From: an uncultured Novosphingobium sp.
Lineage (GTDB): Bacteria; Pseudomonadota; Alphaproteobacteria; Sphingomonadales; Sphingomonadaceae
Assembly (NCBI GenBank): GCA_937897535.1
Contig: CALCQB010000099.1
Location: forward strand, 1-12,855
Direction of reading: 5' to 3'
Length of the DNA: 12,855 bases
The position numbers and the translations under genes were made by a program. This document shows positions 6,704-12,855 of the stretch, one piece after another. The notes beneath the pieces were generated by a model. That model was not told the DNA's origin. It saw nothing but the letters and a program-made list of their open reading frames with translations, and ran no database searches. The first letter of the stretch is position 1, and every line of letters starts with the position of its first letter.

Positions 6704-9700
6704 ATGACCGTCTTTCAGCTTGGATCCCGCTATGTGCTCGACGAAACCGCTGGCCTGCAAAACGGCACGGGCGGTGACGCCGATGTTCTGCTTTCCGGTC
6801 TTCCCGGAACATTCCGGACCTATCTCGATACCCTTGGCCAGAGCTATGCTTTCGCCACCGCCAACGGCGTCGCCCGCAGCGCGACCGGGGTGGTGCAGGT
6901 CACCGGGACCAGTACTGTCAGCTCACTGGTGCTGGTCGATGCCAACAACCAGCCGCTCGACGGCGATGACAGCGGCATCCTGACGCTCGCCGGCAACCAC
7001 GTATTTCTGTACGCAACCAGCGATCCACACATCGTGATCGGGCGCGAAGGCAATGGCGCGGTGGCCAATGCCAGCGGCGACGTGGTGTTTGCAGTCTATC
7101 TCGATTCCGCCGCGAACAACCTCTCGGCCACCTTGTGGTCGATCCAGTTCGAAGCGATCCAGAACCCCGATCCGAACAACAGCGACGACGTGGTCGATCT
7201 CGGCAACAGCCTCCACATCGGCGCGGCCGGCGATTTCGCGCTCGATTTCGGCACCCTCGGATCGGGCCAGTTGCTGTATGGCTCGTTCGGCAACGCGACG
7301 CTGGCGGTGATCGTCGCAGGACGCGACCAGGTTGCCGCGGGCGGGATCGATTCGATCAACACCAGCCAGGGCGGCGGCAGCATCACGATCGGCGTCAACA
7401 ACCAGATGTTCGATCCGGCCCGGACCCAGGGCGGGGTCACCACGCCGGGTGACGCGGCCTATTTCACCTTTGTCGAAGGGCTCCAGCCGGCCAGCGGGAC
7501 GACCATGCCCTCGACCGGGGCCAATGCGCCCGGCGGGGTCAGCGCGATCGATTATTCCGCGCTCCACGCCGCGGTCGGCGCTTCGTTCACGATCGTCCAG
7601 ATTCAAGGCGGCGGCAACTCGCCGCGGACTAACGTCCAGCTCCACGCCTTCAATACCGCGATGGAGGAAACCACCGCGTTCCTAGCCGGCCAGGGCGATG
7701 CCGATGATGTCGAAGTGCGGATCGACCCCGCTTCGGTCCGGGTCTTTGTCGGCGGCAACCAGGTCACCCAGGGCATCACCGTGGTCCAGCTCGCGGGCGG
7801 GCTGGGGGTGGATGTGCGCGGCGTACCGGTCGGCGCGACGGTGCGCTACGGCACGGTCGACAGTGGCGGTCTGGCCACCACCCACACCCGGCTGATGATC
7901 GAGAACGTCAACGGCAACCCCTTCGATATCGGCGGCTTCGCGCTGCAGGGTCCGCCCAGCTTTACCGCGATCGGCCAGCTGATCGGGTTCGGCGATGACG
8001 GCCCGACTGCCGGCCTTGCGCTGACCGGCAATGCGGCGGTGACCGACGAATCGACCGGCGCCAATGCCAGCGATACTGGCCAGGCCGTGCCTAACGACGA
8101 ATCCGGCCACAGCGTGACGCTGGCCGACGGGGCCCGGCTGATCGGCTGGGACCAGGCGGTGGTCGTCACGACCGCCGGGACCAGTACCGGAACCGACGGC
8201 GGCTCGAGCAGCCTGGCGCTGACCCTCGGGGGCAACACCGACAGCGGGCTCACCACCACCGATGGCACCGCGATCATGCTCTATCTTGAAGGCAGCGTTG
8301 TTGTCGGCCGGGCCGGTACCGAGGCGATCTTTGCGATCAGCCTCGATGCCAACGGCCAGGTCACGGTCGAGCAATACGATTCGATCCGGCACACTCCGGT
8401 TGCCGGGTTTGACGACATTGCAACGATCGCTGCGGAGCGGATCTATGCCACCCTCACCGTGAACGACGGTGATGGCGATCATACCAGCGCGCCGGTCGAT
8501 ATCGGAGCCCGGATCGGGTTCGAAGACGATGGCCCCAGCGCCAGTCTGACGCTCAACAACGTCACGATCGTTGTCGATGAAAGCGTCGGGATCGGCGCCG
8601 GCGATCCCAATGCCGCCGACGAGGTTGGCCATGGAACCGGAGTGATCGGCTGGGCCTCGCTTACCGGCGACCAGCTGTTCACCACGACGCGCGACTATGG
8701 CGAGGACGAGGAGGGGGCGACTTCGGTCTACTCGCTCAACATCCAGTCGGCGCTGACCGCACTCTCGGTCAGCGACACCCATTCGGCGATCTCGCTGGTT
8801 CAGGACGGTACGAGCGCCGTACGAGGAGTGTCGGCCGACGGCCAGGACGCCTTCCGGATCGAGATCGACCAATCGACCGGCCAGGTGACGATGATCCAGT
8901 ACCTCGCGGTCGATCATGGTAACCCGGCCAATATCGACGAGCTTTCGGCGGCACTGGGCAGCGGACTGCTCTATGCGGTCTGGACCGTGACCGACGGCGA
9001 CGGCGATCAGGTTGCCCCGCGGGTCGATCTCGGCTCGATCATCTCGATCGAGGACGATGGACCGTCGCTTGACCCCACCACGTTCGACGACCTGACGATC
9101 GGCAACACGCCGGGAACCACGGTCAGCGACAACGTCGTCGGCTTCGATACCGGCAGCGACAATGTCGCCAACTGGTCGATCACCAACGCGCCCGGCGCCC
9201 AGGGGACCGGTTCGTCCGGGTTCTTCTGGCACTATGTCGATTCGTCGGGGGACGGGATTGCCGATACCAATTCGGTGGTCGGCACGCTCGATGGGTTAGC
9301 GCTCTATTCGCTGTTCATCGACGATGACGGGACCTACGATTTCACCCTGTTGAGCGCGCTACGGGGCACCGACGTCCACCTTGACCTCAGCGATATCAAG
9401 GCGGGCGGGCCCGATACCAACTTCATCGAGGTCGGCACGCTTGGCAGTGACGACTTCGTGCGGATCTCGGGCTTTTCCGACCCCGATGGTGCGGGTCCCA
9501 ACCCGCGCGGGCCGGCGGCGGTGAATGAGAGCAACGCCAACGTCGGGGTAACGAACGGCAACCTCGACGCCAACGAGACGTTGTCCTTCAGCCTCTATGG
9601 TGCCGATGGGGCCGACGCCGACAGTCTGCCCGACATCCAGCTGATCAGCGGGATCACGATCGGCACCAAGACTCCCAAGACCACGCATTATACCTACACG

Positions 9701-10114
9701 GCCTTCAACAACGGGGTCGCGGTTGCCGGGATGACCAATGTCCAGATTACGGTCGGCAAGAATGGCGCGATCGTCATCAACGCGCCGTCGGGCGTGTTCT
9801 TCGATACGATCGAACTTACCTCGGTCGATGGCAATGCGGTCAAGATCGGGCTGGGCGACATTTCGATCCGGATCCTGCCGCCCGACTATCTGCTGGGCTT
9901 CACCCTGCAGCTTGGCGACAGCGACGGGGATCCGACCAGCACCGGGATCACCGTGGGAATCGACGGCAATGGCAATGGCACGGTCGATGCCGCTACCACC
10001 ACCTTCGCCACCCCGCTGGGCAGCGATGCCGACAAGCTCGCCTTGATCAACGGTATCCATCACAACGCGATCTACGACTTCCCGCTGCAAGGCGAGTTGG
10101 CCCAGCTGTTCTAG
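6704..10114 (+). CDS. Large T1SS-143/DUF5801-type repeat protein, probable type I-secreted surface protein
   Basis: This 1136-residue protein is rich in Asp, Gly, Thr and Ser, poor in Lys, and has no cysteine and no Sec signal peptide, as expected for a large protein exported by a type I secretion system. Repeats of about 177 residues are marked by a 'DDGP' element followed by 'DES': F429-GDDGPT with DES 448-450, and F606-EDDGPS with DES 625-627. A third I782-EDDGPS has no clear DES after it. Each unit ends with an acidic strand (NDGDGDH 587, TDGDGDQ 763, GDSDGDP 1071). The N-terminus carries a partial copy starting with VLDETAG (11-17). These are hallmarks of T1SS-143/DUF5801 proteins, which are often adhesins or matrix proteins. 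No GGxGxDxxx calcium nonapeptide block was seen, and the C-terminus is a short hydrophobic tail (LQGELAQLF). No ABC exporter or fusion-protein gene is in the window. AAGGAG lies 8 bases before the ATG. The gene is monocistronic with its own terminator. The export route is inferred. Confidence 0.88.
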   Translation: MTVFQLGSRYVLDETAGLQNGTGGDADVLLSGLPGTFRTYLDTLGQSYAFATANGVARSATGVVQVTGTSTVSSLVLVDANNQPLDGDDSGILTLAGNHVFLYATSDPHIVIGREGNGAVANASGDVVFAVYLDSAANNLSATLWSIQFEAIQNPDPNNSDDVVDLGNSLHIGAAGDFALDFGTLGSGQLLYGSFGNATLAVIVAGRDQVAAGGIDSINTSQGGGSITIGVNNQMFDPARTQGGVTTPGDAAYFTFVEGLQPASGTTMPSTGANAPGGVSAIDYSALHAAVGASFTIVQIQGGGNSPRTNVQLHAFNTAMEETTAFLAGQGDADDVEVRIDPASVRVFVGGNQVTQGITVVQLAGGLGVDVRGVPVGATVRYGTVDSGGLATTHTRLMIENVNGNPFDIGGFALQGPPSFTAIGQLIGFGDDGPTAGLALTGNAAVTDESTGANASDTGQAVPNDESGHSVTLADGARLIGWDQAVVVTTAGTSTGTDGGSSSLALTLGGNTDSGLTTTDGTAIMLYLEGSVVVGRAGTEAIFAISLDANGQVTVEQYDSIRHTPVAGFDDIATIAAERIYATLTVNDGDGDHTSAPVDIGARIGFEDDGPSASLTLNNVTIVVDESVGIGAGDPNAADEVGHGTGVIGWASLTGDQLFTTTRDYGEDEEGATSVYSLNIQSALTALSVSDTHSAISLVQDGTSAVRGVSADGQDAFRIEIDQSTGQVTMIQYLAVDHGNPANIDELSAALGSGLLYAVWTVTDGDGDQVAPRVDLGSIISIEDDGPSLDPTTFDDLTIGNTPGTTVSDNVVGFDTGSDNVANWSITNAPGAQGTGSSGFFWHYVDSSGDGIADTNSVVGTLDGLALYSLFIDDDGTYDFTLLSALRGTDVHLDLSDIKAGGPDTNFIEVGTLGSDDFVRISGFSDPDGAGPNPRGPAAVNESNANVGVTNGNLDANETLSFSLYGADGADADSLPDIQLISGITIGTKTPKTTHYTYTAFNNGVAVAGMTNVQITVGKNGAIVINAPSGVFFDTIELTSVDGNAVKIGLGDISIRILPPDYLLGFTLQLGDSDGDPTSTGITVGIDGNGNGTVDAATTTFATPLGSDADKLALINGIHHNAIYDFPLQGELAQLF
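7982..9067 (+). repeat. Tandem T1SS-143-like repeats inside the large secreted protein
   Basis: Protein-level repeats recur at residues about 429, 606 and 782, with spacings of 177 and 176. The units share a [F/I]x-D-D-G-P opening, a DES element 13-14 residues after that element in the first two units, a central I.LDANGQVT/IDQSTGQVT.IQY strand pair, and the closing V.DGDGD. They are diverged at DNA level, so they are old domain duplications rather than recent tandem copies. Confidence 0.75.
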
Positions 10115-10126
10115 TTCCCCCCGCCT

Positions 10127-10168
10127 CTCCCCGATCGGTATCCGTCCCGGTCGGGGAGCCTCTTTGCG
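10127..10168 (+). terminator. Intrinsic-type terminator after the repeat-protein gene
   Basis: CTCCCCGATCGG (10127-10138) pairs with CCGGTCGGGGAG (10147-10158): 12 base pairs with one T-G wobble and an 8-base loop. It begins 13 bases after the stop codon and is followed by a pyrimidine stretch with three T (CCTCTTT). The T-run is short but the stem is strong, which isolates the dehydrogenase gene downstream. Confidence 0.8.
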
Positions 10169-10251
10169 GCGCTGGCTTCGGTCCGGCATTCTTCCTATAG
10201 CGAGCCTTAACCGCGCGGCCCGGTTGGCTGCGCTGCTTGTGGGAGCATACC

Positions 10252-11514
10252 ATGTCCGATCCCCTTCCCGGCGCGCAGGCGCATATCGCCGCCGCGCTGC
10301 AACTGGCCGCGAAGATCGACGATCTGCCCGCCGACACGCCGCTGATCCCGATCGCCAGGGTCGGGGTGATCGGGGCCGGCACGATGGGCGGCGGGATCAC
10401 GATGAATTTTCTCTCGGCCGGGATCCCGGTGACCATCGTCGAGCAGGAACAGGCCGCGCTCGATCGCGGTGTGGGCGTGATGGGCAAGAACTACGAAGCC
10501 AGCGTCAAGCGCGGGCGGATCGAGGCGGCCGATGCCGCGGCGGCGATGGGTCGGCTGACCCCCAGCCTGAGCTTTGACGATCTGGCCGACTGCGATCTGG
10601 TGATCGAGGCGGTCTATGAATCGATGGAGGTGAAGAAGGACGTCTTCGGGCGGCTCGACTCAATCGTGAAGCAAGGCGCGATCCTCGCCAGCAACACCAG
10701 CTACCTCAACGTCGATGAAATCGCTGCGGCGACCAAGCGGCCCGAGGCGGTGCTGGGCATGCACTTCTTCTCGCCCGCCAACATCATGAAGCTTCTCGAG
10801 GTGGTGCGCGGGGCCAAAACCGGCGCGAGCCAGCTCGCCACGGTGATGCAGCTCGCGGGCAAGATCCGCAAGGTGCCGGTGGTCTCGGGCGTGTGCCACG
10901 GCTTCATCGGCAACCGGATGCTGGCCAAGCGCCAGGAACAGGCCAACGCGCTGCTGATGGAAGGCGCGGCCTATTACGATATCGACCAGGTCCTGCTCGA
11001 TTTCGGCTTCCCGATGGGGCCGTTCCAGATGGGCGACCTGGCGGGTCTCGACATCGGCTGGCACCGCGACCCCAGCAAGGTCACCACGATCCGCGAGGCG
11101 CTCTGCGCGGCGGGGCGCTGGGGCCAGAAGACCGGCAAGGGTTTCTACGACTACGCCGAAGACCGCACCCGCACCCCTTCAGACGAGGTCAAGGCGATCA
11201 TTGCTGACTTTGCTGCCAAATCAGGCGTCGCCCAGCGCGAAGTCAGCAAGCAGGAGATCTTCGAACGGCTGCTCTACCCGATGGTCTCTGAAGGCGCGCT
11301 GATCCTCGAGGAAGGGATCGCCCAGCGCGCCAGCGATATCGATCTGGTCTGGCTCAACGGCTATGGCTGGCCGGTCTGGACCGGCGGAATCATGTTCTGG
11401 GCCGACAGCGAGGGGCTGGGCAAGATTGTCGATGGGTTGAAGCGGCATGGCCTGCCGGTGGCGCCGTTGCTGGAGAAGCTGGCTGGAAAGGGCGGGAAGT
11501 TCAACGTGAACTAG
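10252..11514 (+). CDS. 3-hydroxyacyl-CoA dehydrogenase (stand-alone, two C-terminal domains)
   Basis: This 420-residue cytoplasmic enzyme should oxidise L-3-hydroxyacyl-CoA to 3-ketoacyl-CoA with NAD, the third step of beta-oxidation. The Rossmann motif VGVIGAGTMGGG is at 37-48. The catalytic dyad fits the family: His171 in GMHFFSPA and Glu183 twelve residues on, with Asn221 in GFIGNRM and the SNTS segment near 143-146. After the NAD domain come two HCDH C-terminal domains: GFPMGPFQMGDLAGLDIG in the first, and FERLLYPMVSEGALILEEGIAQRASDID then WPVWTGGIMFWAD in the second. This is the layout of the dehydrogenase half of FadB/FadJ, but the N-terminal enoyl-CoA hydratase half is absent. About 36 extra residues precede the Rossmann fold. 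GGGAG lies 6 bases before the ATG. It probably works with separate hydratase and thiolase enzymes outside the window; the acyl-CoA synthetase upstream is a natural partner. Confidence 0.95.
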   Translation: MSDPLPGAQAHIAAALQLAAKIDDLPADTPLIPIARVGVIGAGTMGGGITMNFLSAGIPVTIVEQEQAALDRGVGVMGKNYEASVKRGRIEAADAAAAMGRLTPSLSFDDLADCDLVIEAVYESMEVKKDVFGRLDSIVKQGAILASNTSYLNVDEIAAATKRPEAVLGMHFFSPANIMKLLEVVRGAKTGASQLATVMQLAGKIRKVPVVSGVCHGFIGNRMLAKRQEQANALLMEGAAYYDIDQVLLDFGFPMGPFQMGDLAGLDIGWHRDPSKVTTIREALCAAGRWGQKTGKGFYDYAEDRTRTPSDEVKAIIADFAAKSGVAQREVSKQEIFERLLYPMVSEGALILEEGIAQRASDIDLVWLNGYGWPVWTGGIMFWADSEGLGKIVDGLKRHGLPVAPLLEKLAGKGGKFNVN

Positions 11515-11515
11515 T

Positions 11516-11545
11516 TTGACCTGTCTGCAATCAAACAACTATATC
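11516..11545 (+). promoter_or_regulatory. Sigma-70-like promoter for the two-TM protein gene
   Basis: TTGACC (11516-11521; 5 of 6) and TATATC (11540-11545; 4 of 6) are 18 bases apart. They lie directly after the dehydrogenase stop in a short AT-richer spacer, about 45 bases before the GTG start. This suggests the small membrane protein is transcribed separately from the dehydrogenase. Confidence 0.55.
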
Positions 11546-11589
11546 AACACTGCTGCGCCAACATTGCTCGTTCTCAAGGGAGTGTCCGC

Positions 11590-12144
11590 GTGATTGCAGT
11601 TTCTTACAAGCGCGATCGGCTGATCGCACAGTCTGTCGGCATACTACTGTTAAGCCTCGGCGGGCTGTGGCTTGGCTTGCAGGACAATTTTGGCTTAAGC
11701 TGGCGCCTGCTCGGCTGGTTACTTGCAGTTGCGTTGCCCTTCGTGTCCGTGGCGCTGGCGCGCAAGGCGATCGACGGGCAACTGGCGATCCGCGAAATTG
11801 CGAACGGGCTCGAGCTCGCTTCGCTGTATGGTTCGCGCACCATCCCTTGGAAGAACCTTACCGCGATTCACCGCGAAGTATTGCAGCAGAGCAGCGGGTT
11901 GGGACTGATCAAACAGGACGTAGCGCATTACATCGTTTTCACCGGCTATGAGGTCGGTCCGGGTGAATTCAGTATCAAGATCCAGGAAGATCTGATCGAT
12001 TGGCCCAAGCATCAGCTTGGGAACCTGTTCGAACTGCTGACTTCTACCTGGCAGGCCCGGATCTCCGGGGAAGACAGTCCATCGGCGCCCCGCCCGCAGG
12101 CACCGGGTTTTTCCGCACAGACCTTCGGTCGCAAAGCGGTGTGA
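11590..12144 (+). CDS. Small two-TM membrane protein with PH-like C-terminal part (uncharacterised)
   Basis: I do not recognise a named family with confidence. The 184-residue product has a short basic start (SYKRDR), two hydrophobic segments (about 11-31 and 36-58) separated by a short QDNFGLS loop, and a cytoplasmic part of about 125 residues. The stretch ANGLELASLYGSRTIPWKNL followed by a long hydrophilic loop and a YIVFTGYEV strand resembles bacterial PH-like membrane proteins, in which a 'IPW..I' strand follows two TM helices; STM3941-type proteins are one possibility. The last 30 residues are Pro- and Ser-rich and look disordered. The start is GTG, supported by AAGGGAG 7 bases upstream; no better ATG follows. 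The base composition looks less GC-rich than the adjacent dehydrogenase. It converges with the cell wall hydrolase across a 33-bp gap. No function can be assigned. Confidence 0.75.
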   Translation: MIAVSYKRDRLIAQSVGILLLSLGGLWLGLQDNFGLSWRLLGWLLAVALPFVSVALARKAIDGQLAIREIANGLELASLYGSRTIPWKNLTAIHREVLQQSSGLGLIKQDVAHYIVFTGYEVGPGEFSIKIQEDLIDWPKHQLGNLFELLTSTWQARISGEDSPSAPRPQAPGFSAQTFGRKAV

Positions 12145-12177
12145 CCGCCATCCCGGCAGGCGCCGATTGAGCAACGC

Positions 12178-12855
12178 TCACCGCGCGCGTGGAATACACT
12201 TCTCACGCGGCAATCCCGTGAAGGTATCGCAATTGTAGAGCACGATCTCCGCCCCCGCCGGATCGCGGGCATAGCTGAACTGCAGCGCGGCGCGGGCCGG
12301 GCCGGTCAGCGGCAGGGCGGCGGGGATCACGCTGCGATCGCTCCAGCCCATCACCCGGCAACTGCCTTCGCCCGGGCAGAGCTTGCGCGCGAGGATCAGC
12401 GCAGAGTCGGCCCCGGCAGCGGGGGCGACGGTGACGAAATTGGCCTTGCCCGAAGGCAGCCGCATCACCACGTCGCCACCGCTGACCTGCGGGGTGTCAC
12501 TCGGCAAGGGCGGCATGGTGACCGGACCGAAGTTGGTGGCGGGCAACGCCTCCAGTCCCGGAATCTGCTCGGTCGCGCGCGGACGCGCCAGCAGCGCCGC
12601 GAGCGAGGGTTCGCCTTCGGCGTCGTAAACCTTGCGCCACGATTTGACCGAGCCCCAATAGCCCGGCCAGCGCAGGAACAGGTGGGTTTCGATCTGGGCG
12701 ATCTTCTGCAGTTTGGGGCTCCACCACGGGAACACCCAGTCGGTGTGGTAATGGGTGGCATTGCCGACCGAGCTGAAGACATAGCCCTTCAGCGCCTGTT
12801 CGGCCCGGCCCCGCGCCGCTGCCCAGCTGGCGGGATCGTATTGCCGCGCCAGCGA
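12178..12855 (-). CDS. SleB-family cell wall hydrolase (partial, N-terminus outside window)
   Basis: The visible 225 residues are the C-terminal part; the frame is open to the window edge with no start needed inside it. The first 70 residues match the second half of the Hydrolase_2 (SleB/CwlJ) domain: QYDPASWAAARGRAEQALKG, then the signature GNATHYHTDWVFPWW, and HLFLRWPGYWG. The catalytic Glu segment lies further upstream and is not visible, so activity cannot be judged. After the domain comes a linker rich in Ala and Pro and a conserved-looking C-terminal region with four Cys (LCPGEGSC, YNCDTF and REKC), which could form disulfides in the periplasm. Such enzymes cut peptidoglycan; in sphingomonads they are Sec-exported housekeeping wall hydrolases of about 350-400 residues. 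It is convergent with the small membrane protein gene. The family is clear from the THYH signature; the exact role is not. Confidence 0.88.
   Translation of the reverse strand, partial: SLARQYDPASWAAARGRAEQALKGYVFSSVGNATHYHTDWVFPWWSPKLQKIAQIETHLFLRWPGYWGSVKSWRKVYDAEGEPSLAALLARPRATEQIPGLEALPATNFGPVTMPPLPSDTPQVSGGDVVMRLPSGKANFVTVAPAAGADSALILARKLCPGEGSCRVMGWSDRSVIPAALPLTGPARAALQFSYARDPAGAEIVLYNCDTFTGLPREKCIPRAR

Noticed and set aside
7682..9232. Minus-strand open frame (516 codons) within the repeat-protein gene
   Set aside because: The plus frame shows clear T1SS-143 repeats over the same bases; the antisense product is low-complexity Arg/Asp/Gly sequence typical of antisense translation in GC-rich DNA.
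6704..10114. Classical RTX toxin or hydrolase
   Set aside because: No GGxGxDxxx nonapeptide runs and no catalytic domain signature were found when reading the translation; the acidic DGDGD elements belong to the 143-type repeats.

Overview
The window reads as GC-rich, tightly packed chromosomal DNA of an alphaproteobacterium, most likely a sphingomonad (Sphingomonadaceae or Erythrobacteraceae). This is inferred from the gene styles (YfiR-type periplasmic protein, SleB-type cell wall hydrolase, type I secretion '143' repeat protein, beta-oxidation enzymes) and from codon use; no rRNA or other marker gene is present. The first 27 bases are not genomic. They match the Illumina TruSeq read-2 adapter, so the window begins at an untrimmed contig end.

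Layout. (1) 28-2028, minus strand: a three-gene unit, yfiR - yfiN - yfiB in transcription order. It encodes a periplasmic repressor, a membrane diguanylate cyclase and an OmpA-like outer-membrane lipoprotein. The genes overlap by 1 and 8 bases, and yfiB runs off into the adapter. (2) 2197-3663, plus: a membrane-anchored M20 metallopeptidase of the PM20D1/CPS1 type, divergent from yfiR. (3) 3720-4475, minus: a secreted right-handed beta-helix protein, convergent with the peptidase across a perfect 10-bp inverted repeat. (4) 4731-6323, plus: an acyl-CoA synthetase. (5) 6324-6703: a 380-bp gene-free leader, visibly more AT-rich than the rest. (6) 6704-10114, plus: a 1136-residue cysteine-free repeat protein of the T1SS-143/DUF5801 type, followed by a good hairpin terminator. 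(7) 10252-11514, plus: a stand-alone 3-hydroxyacyl-CoA dehydrogenase with two C-terminal domains. (8) 11590-12144, plus: a small two-TM protein starting with GTG behind its own sigma-70-like promoter. (9) 12178-12855, minus: the C-terminal part of a SleB-family cell wall hydrolase that continues beyond the window.

How the genes fit together. The YfiRNB unit is a complete envelope-to-c-di-GMP signalling module: YfiB can relieve YfiR inhibition of the cyclase YfiN, which controls the switch between attached and motile life. The large secreted repeat protein and the beta-helix protein are plausible surface or matrix components, but nothing in the sequence ties them to the module. The ligase and the dehydrogenase fit fatty-acid or side-chain beta-oxidation. 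They lie on the same strand on either side of the repeat-protein gene, which could be a later insertion between them. I see no phage, IS element, CRISPR array, toxin-antitoxin or defence genes, tRNA or rRNA. I find no clearly unprecedented system; the points most worth a second look are the YfiRNB module, the repeat protein and the adapter artefact.
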